NCBI GenBank assembly: GCA_025358575.1
Contig: JANYJA010000119.1
Span: 1-55,800, forward strand
Length of the DNA: 55,800 nt
Direction: 5' to 3'
From: Terriglobia bacterium
Lineage (GTDB): Bacteria; Acidobacteriota; Terriglobia; Bryobacterales; Bryobacteraceae
Position 1 is the stretch's first letter, and every line of letters starts with the position of its first letter. The notes beneath the pieces were generated by a model. The model was not told where the DNA came from. It searched no databases and saw only the letters and a program-made list of their open reading frames with translations. Positions 42,384-51,464 of this stretch are shown in pieces. Made by a program: the position numbers and the translations under genes.

Positions 42384-44906
42384 TTACTTTTTTCCAAGAA
42401 AATGAAGACGCACGGCAACAGCGCGAGGTTGTCCTCTTCCGTAAGCGAGAAATGTGGCCGAATCGATGTTGTTGTTCACAACGTTCGGATTGCCGTTGTT
42501 CGTCGCGTTATTCAAACCAACCCTCCATTCCCACAGATAATGCAACAACCGAAAGCGGCGTTCCAGGTCAAAATTAAGATCGAAATACGCCGGAAGCCGT
42601 AACCGGTTGGGAGCGCCAATTAGCACGCCTTCTTCACTGACCACGCTAAAGGGAAAGCCCGTGCGATACTCCGCCAAAAATGCGATCGCGGTTTCGCCGA
42701 TGACCGGACGCAACAGACGCGGGAACCAGCGTCGCTGAATCGGCGCCCAGCCCCACGTTACGAAGCGGTTCGGCGCGTCCCACGGAAACGGCCCGGGCGA
42801 TTGGGGCGCGAAGATCGGATTTTCCAGGCTGTAATCGACTACCGAGTTCGACCGCGCGCTGGACCGCGTATATCCCGCCGACCACTCGTATTGCTTCGCG
42901 AAGGTACGCCGCAGGGTAAATTCCGCCGCGTTGTACTGGTCGTGACGGGCGTTGCGCAGGGAATAAAAATTTTCCGGCGACGGCGGGACGAAGGGCTCCG
43001 CAACGGTGCCCACCGGTGAGTCGCTAATGAATGTGAAGCCGTGCGCCCCGACCCGATGGGTTAAGTTGATGCGGCCGAACAATTCAAATGGCAGCTTGCG
43101 CTCCACGCTGAAACTGGACGTCTGATACCGCGGGAGCCTCAATTGGTGCTCATTCAGTCGGAACCCGGTTTGGACTGGTTGACCCAGAACGTTGCCGTTG
43201 GGGGCAAAGAATGTGGAATAGCTGACTTGGTCATTGCGAATCCCGAGCGTTTCGAGTGTCAATGCGTCGTAGAAGATGCCGTATCCCGCGGCCACTTTCG
43301 TGTCGTGCAGAAACGATGGAGCGTACACTGCGGAGAGCCTCGGCGAGAGGACGGCATGACCTAGCACTTCATGCCAATCCGACCGAAGTCCGCCCTCGAT
43401 CAGCAGAGCGTCTAGCGGCGACCATCGATCCAAAACATATTGCGACGATTCGAGCACGCTCCGCGACTCAGTTGGATTTCCCAAAAAAGATACCTGCCGG
43501 GCCAACGAGAGATCGGCACGCAAAATTTGATAATCGTGCCGCTCGGATGTGCGATAGACGCCGGATCGCTCGATGTCGGTGCCAGCGGAAAACTGGTGCG
43601 ACCCCGCGAATTGAAACTTGGGCAGCACTCCCTGCACCATCCACTGTTGACGATCGCTGTGGCGCGTCAGGTCGACGAAATAATTCCCACGGCGGCCCAT
43701 CGGAGAGATTTGAAAGATTTGATTTCCCTGCGGGCTCGATCGAAAATAAACCCGCATATCGGACATTCCAAATTCCAGCACCCCGCCTCCGCGGAAATAG
43801 ATCTGGTCTCTCAGGGTGGCGAGCTGCAACGACTGGCGACGATTTAAAGTAGTCTCAACCGGATCGAGAAAGGAAAGGCCCTGCCGCGTATCCTGCCCGC
43901 GATTCATGAGAAAACTGGCGGTGAACAGATTCGACGGCTTAAGATTTACCTGAACGCGGGTTAGGTTGCTCCCCACGAAACTTCGGTTTCGATTCTGTCC
44001 ATGTGGCAAACCGTTTACTGTGTTTAGGTCGTAGAACGTGTCGAAGCCGTTGTGAAACCAGGCGCGGCCTTTCCACAGTGGTCCCGAAACTTTAATACGG
44101 GGCGTCCATTTATTGATATGGAAGCCGTCTTGGGAACCGATGCCCGGAATAAAATTCGTTCCGCTGAAGCGCCAGCGGTCATCGCCCATTTCGGTTTTGA
44201 TATCTAGAGCTCCGGAGGATCCGCGCCCGATTTCCGGAGAAAACCGGCTGGTTTTCAGTTCCAGAGTTTCCACCGATTCGATGTTCAGTCGGGTTTCGAG
44301 CCGTCCAGTAACGGGATCCGCGATGTTGAATCCATTCAACCGATAGCTAGTTTGGGCCGTTCCTCCGCCATTGAAGTGGGGGCGCCCGAAAACATCGGCC
44401 ACGACGCCCTGCAGCATGGGCAGCGCACTGCGAAAGTCCTGCGAGGCCGGATAGGGAATCTCCATGATCGCGACATTGCTGAGTTCGCTGGTGGCCGTCG
44501 GCTCCTGCAAATCGATGCCTGGAGGCGAATACACCACGTCGATGGATTCGGCGAATTCCTTAAGATGGTTCAACGTTATGGCAAGCTGGTTGACGCCTTC
44601 GTGAAAGGAAACAGCCCTTTGATCGAATACGAAGAAACCCTGCCGTTCAGCGTGAATGCTGTAGTCTCCAGGCTGCTCCAGACCCAAATTAAAATCACCC
44701 GCGGGTCCCGAGATTGCAATGATCGGAGTTGTGAGCAAGTCTCCCGCAAGGTTGATGCGGACGCCTTCCACAGCTACTCCGTTTTCGTCCAAAATCCTTC
44801 CACTGATCGAAATTGGAGTGGAAAAACTAAATAGTGATAAGGCGCAAAACGCTGCCAGACAAGCTAACGCGCACGTCTGGCGCGCTAGATATCCACCTCT
44901 GGGCAT
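42384..44906 (-). CDS. TonB-dependent receptor with N-terminal carboxypeptidase-regulatory domain
   Basis: The 840-residue outer-membrane receptor has a hydrophobic signal, then ISISGRILDENGVAVEGVRINL, a CarboxypepD_reg domain (about 33-115). The plug has YRLNGFNIADP near 190-205, and the barrel ends with AVRLHFLGKK. Unlike the receptor at 21502-24980, the frame is intact. Such receptors import large substrates with energy from TonB. It stands alone between the SYLF gene and the divergent methyltransferase operon. Confidence 0.9.
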   Translation of the reverse strand: MPRGGYLARQTCALACLAAFCALSLFSFSTPISISGRILDENGVAVEGVRINLAGDLLTTPIIAISGPAGDFNLGLEQPGDYSIHAERQGFFVFDQRAVSFHEGVNQLAITLNHLKEFAESIDVVYSPPGIDLQEPTATSELSNVAIMEIPYPASQDFRSALPMLQGVVADVFGRPHFNGGGTAQTSYRLNGFNIADPVTGRLETRLNIESVETLELKTSRFSPEIGRGSSGALDIKTEMGDDRWRFSGTNFIPGIGSQDGFHINKWTPRIKVSGPLWKGRAWFHNGFDTFYDLNTVNGLPHGQNRNRSFVGSNLTRVQVNLKPSNLFTASFLMNRGQDTRQGLSFLDPVETTLNRRQSLQLATLRDQIYFRGGGVLEFGMSDMRVYFRSSPQGNQIFQISPMGRRGNYFVDLTRHSDRQQWMVQGVLPKFQFAGSHQFSAGTDIERSGVYRTSERHDYQILRADLSLARQVSFLGNPTESRSVLESSQYVLDRWSPLDALLIEGGLRSDWHEVLGHAVLSPRLSAVYAPSFLHDTKVAAGYGIFYDALTLETLGIRNDQVSYSTFFAPNGNVLGQPVQTGFRLNEHQLRLPRYQTSSFSVERKLPFELFGRINLTHRVGAHGFTFISDSPVGTVAEPFVPPSPENFYSLRNARHDQYNAAEFTLRRTFAKQYEWSAGYTRSSARSNSVVDYSLENPIFAPQSPGPFPWDAPNRFVTWGWAPIQRRWFPRLLRPVIGETAIAFLAEYRTGFPFSVVSEEGVLIGAPNRLRLPAYFDLNFDLERRFRLLHYLWEWRVGLNNATNNGNPNVVNNNIDSATFLAYGRGQPRAVAVRLHFLGKK

Positions 44907-44977
44907 GATGTTCCATTCTGGCAGATTTTGGCCCGGCCGATAGATTACAAGACCACTTCCATTAAGCTGAAGTAGAC

Positions 44978-45907
44978 ATGAACATTGAAGTGCTCTTGAC
45001 CGAGGCCGAGATCGCCCACGAATTCGCGGAGGCCCTGGAGGCTCGCGATCTGCCGGAGAAATTCTTCTACTGGTTTCCCTTGTCTGTGCGGGCTTGGCGC
45101 GAGTTGTCGCAATCCGAAGAGCACCAACCCTTGAATCGCGCCTGGAACGTGATCGGAGAGAAGGCGCAATCGATCACCCGGCATTTCGGTAAGGCAGTGC
45201 CAGTGATTAGTTTCGGGGCTGGGGATGGCTCGAAAGATCGCGCGCTTATGCAAGCTCTTCGATCCGCCGGCCGGCAGGTAAAGTACTTCCCCGTGGATGC
45301 CAGTCAGGCGCTGCTTGAAATCGCGTGTGCCGACGCCGAAGATGACGAAATCGAAGTGCTGGGCATCAAAGCCGACATTTCTAGCCCCATGCATCTGATG
45401 CTCGCTTCCGATGCCGCCGAATCGCCGAAGCTTTTCTTAATGGCGGGAAACACGCTCGGCGGCTTCGACCCGTTGGAGCAAGTGAGGCACGTAGCCGATT
45501 GCCTTCATGCCGAAGACCGGCTGGTGATCGATGGCGAACTCTATCGCCCGGAAGCTTTGCCAGCAGCGGCGCAAACGGACGCAAAAAAGTTGGCCTTCGC
45601 GCCCCTTGCGAGCATCGGTGTTACCGAAGAGGATGGCCAGATCCGCTTCGAACAGAAGCGCGATGAGCGCCATGAAGGCCTATACATGATCACGAAGCGT
45701 TTTCACGCCGATCGCGATTTGCGGGTTACGGTGGCGGCGCGGGAGATTCAGATGGCGCGCGGCGAGCGCATTTTCATGAACTTCCACTACCTCTACACTC
45801 CAGAAGCTTTCCGGTGGCTGCTAGAAAAGAAGGGCGGGCTTGAAGTGCTTGAGCAGACGCTTAGTCCCGACGGGCGTTTCATTACGGCGGTTTGCGCCAA
45901 AAAGTGA
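44978..45907 (+). CDS. EgtD-like SAM-dependent methyltransferase (Methyltransf_33)
   Basis: The 309-residue protein carries the EgtD-type motifs: ISFGAGDGSKDRAL near 78-91, VKYFPVDASQALLEIA, and LFLMAGNTLGGFDPLEQV. EgtD proper makes hercynine by triple methylation of histidine. The residues for histidine binding are not obvious here, so the substrate may differ. It begins an operon: its stop overlaps the deacetylase start (GTGA). It is the first of four coupled genes, with a deacetylase, an ACP and a ketosynthase. Confidence 0.8.
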   Translation: MNIEVLLTEAEIAHEFAEALEARDLPEKFFYWFPLSVRAWRELSQSEEHQPLNRAWNVIGEKAQSITRHFGKAVPVISFGAGDGSKDRALMQALRSAGRQVKYFPVDASQALLEIACADAEDDEIEVLGIKADISSPMHLMLASDAAESPKLFLMAGNTLGGFDPLEQVRHVADCLHAEDRLVIDGELYRPEALPAAAQTDAKKLAFAPLASIGVTEEDGQIRFEQKRDERHEGLYMITKRFHADRDLRVTVAAREIQMARGERIFMNFHYLYTPEAFRWLLEKKGGLEVLEQTLSPDGRFITAVCAKK

Positions 45908-46623
45908 GCGACCGTCGTGCGTGGAAATTCAAGGCTGCGGCGATTGGCGCCACGGCTGTCACTGGCATGGCGTACGCAGTGCGCGGGCGGTCGTCCAGTT
46001 TGCTTGGACCCTCCGTCTATCGCGGCTGCCGGACTCGTCATGCAGTGGCGTTGACGTTTGACGACGGTCCGTCCGAAAGCACGCCCGCGCTTCTGAACGT
46101 TTTGGCGGAACACCAGGTGCGTGCCACCTTTTTCCAATGCGGCGCAAATATTCGCCGGCTGCCCGCGATTGCGCGCGCGGTGCGGGACGCCGGGCATGAA
46201 ATCGGCAATCATAGTGACACGCATCCGCGCTTCTATTTCAAATCGCCGGCATATATTCTTGACGAGTTCGTCAGCGCGCAACGGGCAATTGGCGATGTCC
46301 TCGAATTAACTCCGCGTGTAATGCGTCCTCCTTTTGGCGTGCGCTGGTTCGGCTTTCGCGCCATGCAGCAGGACCTCGGGTTGCTGGGTGTCATGTGGAC
46401 TTGCATCGGCAACGATTGGGATCAGCCAGCGGCTAAAGTAGTAGTTCGCGTAACCGATGCCATAACCAACGGGGCAATCATCTGCCTGCATGACGGTCGT
46501 GAACTCCGGCCTGATCCCGACATCACAAATACCATCGACGCCTTGCGTATGTTGATTCCGCGGCTCGCCTCCCGGGGGTTTACCTTCGAAACCGTTTCTC
46601 AATTGATATGTCCGACGACCTGA
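45904..46623 (+). CDS. Polysaccharide deacetylase (NodB homology domain)
   Basis: The 239-residue protein has an N-terminal hydrophobic segment, then the NodB domain. Motif 1 is LTFDDGPS with D53 and D54. The metal-binding HSDTH has H103 and H107. Motif 3 is RPPFGVRW and the last is CLHDGR. All landmarks of a CE4 deacetylase are present. These enzymes remove acetyl groups from chitin-like, peptidoglycan or other amino-sugar polymers. The GTG at 45904 overlaps the preceding stop and is preferred to ATG 45892. Its end overlaps the ACP start by 16 bases. Confidence 0.9.
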   Translation: MSDRRAWKFKAAAIGATAVTGMAYAVRGRSSSLLGPSVYRGCRTRHAVALTFDDGPSESTPALLNVLAEHQVRATFFQCGANIRRLPAIARAVRDAGHEIGNHSDTHPRFYFKSPAYILDEFVSAQRAIGDVLELTPRVMRPPFGVRWFGFRAMQQDLGLLGVMWTCIGNDWDQPAAKVVVRVTDAITNGAIICLHDGRELRPDPDITNTIDALRMLIPRLASRGFTFETVSQLICPTT

Positions 46624-46859
46624 TTCAAAGAGTTTTGAAAACGATTGCCGAAGCGCAGCGGCTGCCCCTCGAGCAAGTCACGCTCGACAGCACCTTCGAG
46701 GCTTTGGGAATCGATTCCATGGATGGAGTGAACATTCTGTTTGCGCTTGAGAATGAGTTTGATATCTCAATTCCCGATGAGGCCGCGCGCGGCATCCGGA
46801 CGGTCAAAGAGATGGCTGAGGGCGTCGACAAAATGGTCGCTGCCAGGGTGTCAAACTAG
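46608..46859 (+). CDS. Acyl carrier protein
   Basis: The 83-residue helical protein has the phosphopantetheine site S37 in LGIDSMDGVN, flanked by the usual acidic helix II (FALENEFDISIPDEAARGI). It tethers acyl chains on the pantetheine arm. The start overlaps the deacetylase end, and the ketosynthase begins 3 bases after its stop. This dedicated copy sits apart from the housekeeping fatty-acid genes, implying a specialised acyl product. Confidence 0.93.
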   Translation: MSDDLIQRVLKTIAEAQRLPLEQVTLDSTFEALGIDSMDGVNILFALENEFDISIPDEAARGIRTVKEMAEGVDKMVAARVSN

Positions 46860-46862
46860 CGC

Positions 46863-48077
46863 ATGCGGCGGGTCGCGATCACGGGGATCGGTGTGCTAAG
46901 CGGGATCGGCAGCACTCGCGAAGAGTTTTGGAATAGCCTGCGCGCCGGCCGGCCGGGCTTTGCCCCGATTACTCTGACGGATTGTTCGCAGATCCGCTTT
47001 CGTAACGGGGCCGAAGTGCGGGGGTTTCGCGCGACCGATCATTTTGGCGAGAGGCAGACGGATTTCATGGACCGTTTCGCGCAGTTCGCCGTGGTGGCCG
47101 CACGGGAAGCGGTGCAGGATTCCGGCATTCAGTGGTCTGATGCGCTGCGCGAGACGACCGCGATCGTGACCGGTTCCTGCGTCGGCGGCCAGACGAGCGA
47201 GGACGCGGGCTACGTTGAACTCTACCGCGTCGGCCGTGGGCGGGTTCATCCCTTGACCATTCCCCGCATCATGGCGAACGCCGGGGCGAGCCATATTTCG
47301 ATGGATCTTCACATCTCTGGACCAACTTTTACAATCTCCACTGCGTGCGCGTCCGCGGCGCACGCCATTGGACAGGCGTTCGGGATGGTGCGTTCGGGTG
47401 CGTCGGAGATGGCCATCGCGGGGGGCAGCGAAGCGCCATTTGCGTTCGGCATGCTCAAAGCGTGGGAAGCCATGCGCGTCGTCTCGGCGGATACTTGCCG
47501 GCCGTTTGCTTACGAACGCAACGGAATGATTCTGGGCGAAGGCGCGGCCATGCTGGTGCTTGAGCCTTTGGAAGCGGCCCTTGCGCGCGGCGCTCATATC
47601 TATGCCGAGATGAGCGGAATCGGAATGTCGTCGGACGCGAGTCATCTGACGCAGCCGTCACCCTTGGGTGCGGCGCGGGCCATGCGTGCGGCTCTGGCCG
47701 ATGGAGGGCTTTCGCCCGAGCAGATTGGCTACATTAACGCGCACGGCACCGCGACTCAGGCGAACGATGCCGCTGAAGCCAGCGCTATCCGTCTTGTTTT
47801 TGGCGAGCGGACATCCCAGCTGCCGGTGAGTTCCACCAAGTCAATGCATGGTCATACCCTGGGCGCGGCGGGCGCGCTGGAAGCTGCCGCCACGGCGCTC
47901 GCGCTCGACCGCGGATGGCTTCCGCCCACGGCAAATTTTGCAACGCGCGATCCGGAATGCGATCTTGATGTAATTCCCAACGCGGCCCGCGAAGTACAAG
48001 CGGATGCAGCGCTTTCCAACTCATTTGCATTCGGCGGATTGAACGCGGTGCTGGCTTTTCGCGCCCGCCGCGGATAG
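46863..48077 (+). CDS. Beta-ketoacyl-ACP synthase (KAS II / NodE type)
   Basis: The 404-residue condensing enzyme has the Cys-His-His triad: C162 in FTISTACASA, H294 in NAHGTATQ and H331 in SMHGHTLGAAG. It elongates an acyl chain on an ACP with malonyl-ACP. It is closest by layout to FabF, NodE and type II PKS ketosynthase alpha subunits. It closes the methyltransferase-deacetylase-ACP-ketosynthase operon. The Rieske gene begins 42 bases later, and the two could be separate transcripts. Confidence 0.93.
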   Translation: MRRVAITGIGVLSGIGSTREEFWNSLRAGRPGFAPITLTDCSQIRFRNGAEVRGFRATDHFGERQTDFMDRFAQFAVVAAREAVQDSGIQWSDALRETTAIVTGSCVGGQTSEDAGYVELYRVGRGRVHPLTIPRIMANAGASHISMDLHISGPTFTISTACASAAHAIGQAFGMVRSGASEMAIAGGSEAPFAFGMLKAWEAMRVVSADTCRPFAYERNGMILGEGAAMLVLEPLEAALARGAHIYAEMSGIGMSSDASHLTQPSPLGAARAMRAALADGGLSPEQIGYINAHGTATQANDAAEASAIRLVFGERTSQLPVSSTKSMHGHTLGAAGALEAAATALALDRGWLPPTANFATRDPECDLDVIPNAAREVQADAALSNSFAFGGLNAVLAFRARRG

Positions 48078-48119
48078 AGTTTTACATCTGGTTTTGATTT
48101 ACCGTGATAAATGTAGTTT

Positions 48120-48614
48120 GTGCCGCCTGAGACTTCCCGCCGCCGATTTCACTTAACCGTCATTTACGGGCTGGGCGCCGTGATCACCGGCGCTTTGGCC
48201 ATCCCAGCGGCACTCTACCTATTGCTTCCCCCGCGCCTTCGCCAAAAAGACGAATGGATCGATGCCGGCGACGTAAGCAAAATGGATTTGAAGACGCCGG
48301 TGGAAGTTGTGTTCCGGAAGAATCGATTGGACGGCTGGAAACTTACCAGTGAAAAGAAAACTGCGTGGGTGGTGCAGCAGCCGTCAAATACAGTAGTAGC
48401 CTTCGGCCCGCAATGCACACACCTCGGTTGCGCTTACCATTTTGAGGATGATACGAAGCAGTTCTTTTGTCCGTGCCACAACTCAGTATTCTCTTTGGAC
48501 GGCCGCGTGGTATCCGGACCCGCGCAGCGACCCCTGGATCGTTATGAGACTAGGGTTCAAAACCAGAGACTGCTGCTTGGCGCCCTGAAAGAATCGAACG
48601 GGACATCCGCATGA
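48120..48614 (+). CDS. Rieske iron-sulfur protein of a cytochrome bc-type complex
   Basis: The 164-residue protein has a Tat-like N-terminus (ETSRRRFHLTVIYGLGAVI), one span and the soluble Rieske domain. The cluster ligands are C99 and H101 in CTHLGC, and C117 and H120 in CPCHNS. C104 and C119 can form the usual disulfide. The protein passes electrons from quinol to cytochrome c. The start is GTG. The stop overlaps the cytochrome b ATG (ATGA). Confidence 0.93.
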   Translation: MPPETSRRRFHLTVIYGLGAVITGALAIPAALYLLLPPRLRQKDEWIDAGDVSKMDLKTPVEVVFRKNRLDGWKLTSEKKTAWVVQQPSNTVVAFGPQCTHLGCAYHFEDDTKQFFCPCHNSVFSLDGRVVSGPAQRPLDRYETRVQNQRLLLGALKESNGTSA

Positions 48615-50239
48615 AAGATCGTCTGCAGGCTTGGTTCGACCACCGCACCGGCCTCGAAACGGCGATCCGGAAGTTCCTGTACGAGGAAATCCCCGCATCG
48701 AGCGGATGGCATCAGGTATTCGGCAGTGTCGCCGCCTTTCTCTTCATGGTGCAAGCGTTCACGGGTGCACTACTGGCATTCAATTTCGCGCCTACTCCCG
48801 GCGATGCTTACAACAGCCTTCGCTACATCTTGACTGAAGTCACCGGCGGGCGGCTGATTCGCGGGCTGCACCATTGGGGCGCGAGCATGATTGTGGTTGT
48901 GGTGGTGCTGCACATGGTTCAGGTATTTTTGTACGGCAGTTATAAAAAACCGCGCGAAGCCACCTGGATGGTTGGCGTAGTCCTGCTGCTGCTTACCATG
49001 GCATACGGCCTTACCGGATATCTTCTTCCGTGGGACAACCGGGCTTATTGGGGCACCGTGGTAGCGACGCAGATCGCGGCCAGCATCCCGTTGGTGGGGC
49101 CCTACTTGAGCCGGCTTCTCGGAAGCGTGGGTGACATCGGCGTCGTGACCTTCGCGCGATTTTATGGATTGCACGTGTTGTTACTGCCGCCCGCGACCAC
49201 TTTCCTGATCGCGATGCACATCTACCTGGTCCGGAAGCATGGCGTCGCGCCGACCGTTGAGGATGAGACGCTGCCGAAAAAGAAGTTTTACCCGGAGCAA
49301 GTTTTTAAGGATACGGTTGCAATCTTCGTTGCATTCGCAATTCTGTTCACGCTGGCGGTGGCGGTGCGTGTGCCGCTGGAACGACTCGCGGATCCAACGG
49401 ATACGGCTTATATCCCGCGGCCTGAATGGTATTTTCTGTTTCTCTTTCAGACCCTTAAACTGTTCGGCGGATCGTTGGAGGTAGTTGGAACGGTATTGCT
49501 GCCGACATTGGCGATTCTGGCCTTGATGCTAGTGCCTTTTGGGGATCGCGGGCGGGTGACGCGAGTTACGCAGCGAACGTTCGCATTCGCTGTCGTGCTG
49601 CTAGTTGGTACTGGCTGGGCGGCCCTTACGCTCGCCGCCGTGCGCGGCACACCACAGCCATCCGCGGCGGCACAAATCGATTTCTCGCAGCCTACCGACT
49701 GGATGCAACTCTCACCGGTCGAGCTCGCGGGCATCGGCTATTTCCGACGCGAGAATTGCCAGAGCTGCCACACCATTGGCGAAAGCAAACCGAAAGTCGG
49801 TCCTGACTTGGCGAATGTCGGCAATCGCCGCACGGGTGCCTGGATCATCGAACATTTCAAACACCCCGAGGTCATGGTGCCAGGAAGTTCGATGCCTGCC
49901 ATTCATCTCTCGACGGCTCAGCTCAATTCGCTCACCGCGTTACTTCTCAAAGTCACCGCGCAGAATGCCGAAGCCATGCAAGTTGCGCCAACGTTCGCGG
50001 TGGCGGGTGCCATGCTGTATCAGGAGAAATTCTGCGGAAGCTGTCACCAGGTGAATGGCGTGGGCACGAAGGTGGGCCCTGGGCTGAACGGGGTGGGAAA
50101 CCGGCGCACAACGACCTGGCTTAAGCAGCATTTCAACGATCCGCGGAAAATGTCGCCTGATACCATCATGCCTCCTTACGCGTTTTCTCCAACAGACATG
50201 GACAACGTGATTGGTTATCTGTTAACTCTTCCTGAGTAG
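48611..50239 (+). CDS. Cytochrome b fused to two cytochrome c domains
   Basis: The 542-residue protein has a cytochrome b part of about 345 residues with several spans. The haem b histidines are in RGLHHWGAS (H87), VVLHMVQ (H101), YGLHVLL (H188) and AMHIYL (H203). The Qo-site PEWY is at 271-274. Two cytochrome c domains follow, with CQSCH at 383-387 and CGSCH at 475-479. Candidate distal methionines are in GSSMPA and TIMPPY. This fusion puts the bc complex core and its electron acceptor in one chain. It is coupled to the Rieske gene by an ATGA overlap. Confidence 0.93.
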   Translation: MKDRLQAWFDHRTGLETAIRKFLYEEIPASSGWHQVFGSVAAFLFMVQAFTGALLAFNFAPTPGDAYNSLRYILTEVTGGRLIRGLHHWGASMIVVVVVLHMVQVFLYGSYKKPREATWMVGVVLLLLTMAYGLTGYLLPWDNRAYWGTVVATQIAASIPLVGPYLSRLLGSVGDIGVVTFARFYGLHVLLLPPATTFLIAMHIYLVRKHGVAPTVEDETLPKKKFYPEQVFKDTVAIFVAFAILFTLAVAVRVPLERLADPTDTAYIPRPEWYFLFLFQTLKLFGGSLEVVGTVLLPTLAILALMLVPFGDRGRVTRVTQRTFAFAVVLLVGTGWAALTLAAVRGTPQPSAAAQIDFSQPTDWMQLSPVELAGIGYFRRENCQSCHTIGESKPKVGPDLANVGNRRTGAWIIEHFKHPEVMVPGSSMPAIHLSTAQLNSLTALLLKVTAQNAEAMQVAPTFAVAGAMLYQEKFCGSCHQVNGVGTKVGPGLNGVGNRRTTTWLKQHFNDPRKMSPDTIMPPYAFSPTDMDNVIGYLLTLPE

Positions 50240-50241
50240 CT

Positions 50242-51009
50242 TTAAACCAGCGCCTCGCTGGAGTGGATGCCCTGCTCCTGGAGCGCCGCTCCCATTTTCT
50301 CAAGAGCGCTCTTGTGAATCTGCGAAACCCGGCTCTCATTGATTCCCAACAGCGCACCAATTTCTTTCATGGTCATTTCCTTCGCATAATACAACGCTAC
50401 AACCCGCTGATAACGCGCTGGCAGCTTCTGCATCGCGGTACCAAGAGCGCACCCCATCTGCTTGCGCTCCCAGATATTGTCCGGCTGCGATTCGGGCTTT
50501 GCCGGGAATTCTGGAATAGTCTGATTCTCGCTTTCTGGCTGGCGGCTGGACGCCGACAGCAGGCCGACCATGCGCAACTCCACGGCCATTTGACGCCACC
50601 GTTGCAGACCCACTCCCATCTTCTCGGCAATCTGCGATTCTTCCGGCGCGCCCGACGCTAAAGTGGTAAGTTCCCGCGTTACCACCTCGAGCTGCTTATG
50701 CCGCTTTCGTAAGTCACGCGAGGCCCAGTCGAGTTGTCGGAGACTATCTAGAATCGCTCCCTTAATCCGATGTTTGGCATAGCTGCGAAACGCCACTTCT
50801 TTGTGCGAATCGTACCTCACCGCGGCATCGAATAGGCCCATCACTCCGGCGTGAATCAGATCGTCTAAGTCGACATGAACGGGAAGGTTGTCGTGAACCC
50901 GCAATGCGATTGCCTTGACCAGCGGAAGGTTTTCAAGGACGATCTTATCGCGAAGCGCAATAGCTTCGCTCTGCTCTTCGCGTTGTGCGGATACACTTCG
51001 GGCTTTCAT
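50242..51009 (-). CDS. RNA polymerase sigma factor, FliA/WhiG (sigma-28) family
   Basis: The 255-residue protein has region 2 (LVKAIALRVHDNLPVHVDLDDLIHAGVMGLFDAAVRYD). Region 3 is EESQIAEKMGVGLQRW. Region 4 is LPARYQRVVALYYAKEMTMKEIGALLGINESRVSQIHKSAL, with the helix-turn-helix. This is the group that serves flagellar or sporulation-type promoters. No flagellar gene is nearby, so its regulon is unclear. Its stop lies 2 bases from the convergent cytochrome gene. Confidence 0.93.
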   Translation of the reverse strand: MKARSVSAQREEQSEAIALRDKIVLENLPLVKAIALRVHDNLPVHVDLDDLIHAGVMGLFDAAVRYDSHKEVAFRSYAKHRIKGAILDSLRQLDWASRDLRKRHKQLEVVTRELTTLASGAPEESQIAEKMGVGLQRWRQMAVELRMVGLLSASSRQPESENQTIPEFPAKPESQPDNIWERKQMGCALGTAMQKLPARYQRVVALYYAKEMTMKEIGALLGINESRVSQIHKSALEKMGAALQEQGIHSSEALV

Positions 51010-51242
51010 TCCAGGAGCCTCTTTTTAAAAGATTTGCCGGCCGCTATTTGCGATGTCCTGCGATACTAGAAAAGCATTCGCGCGGCCACTTGTCGAGTTT
51101 CCCGGAATTCGGCGTAAGTAGTTAGAAACTATGCGGATTTACGAAGGTGATAGAACTGGCCTTTTCTACGAAGATCGTTCTAGTACCGAGGTGGATTTCA
51201 CTTTGGAACACTTTGTTTCCTTGCGGAACAGATGAGAGGGCC

Positions 51243-51395
51243 TCACCATCCAGCGGCGTTCGCTATCCAAATCTTGGCCGCTAGTCCAAGGAGAAAAATC
51301 CAGACCGCAATTCGGAAGACTCCATCGAGCGTGAAACCGGCGAGAAGGGCCAGCACGGCGTAAAATCCGAGCGCCGCGAGGTACTTGGGTTTCAT
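51243..51395 (-). CDS. Small two-span membrane protein, 50 residues
   Basis: ATG 51395 opens a 50-codon frame. The first part is MKPKYLAALGFYAVLALLAG. FTLDGVFRIAVWIFLLGLAA and the tail KIWIANAAGW follow. The two hydrophobic stretches of about 16-20 residues are joined by a short polar turn, and a Trp/Lys-rich end is typical of real small membrane proteins. No strong ribosome-binding site is seen. Function unknown. Confidence 0.6.
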   Translation of the reverse strand: MKPKYLAALGFYAVLALLAGFTLDGVFRIAVWIFLLGLAAKIWIANAAGW

Positions 51396-51464
51396 CTGAT
51401 TTTAATTGTGTCACAAGCGACTTCCTTCGCTACTTTGCGTTTGGATGAGCAGGAGGCAGTAAAC

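Noticed and set aside
51131-51235. 34-codon plus frame starting MRIYEGDRTGLFYEDRS
   Set aside because: No ribosome-binding site, no hydrophobic or repeated pattern, and it lies in the intergenic part upstream of two divergent small genes.
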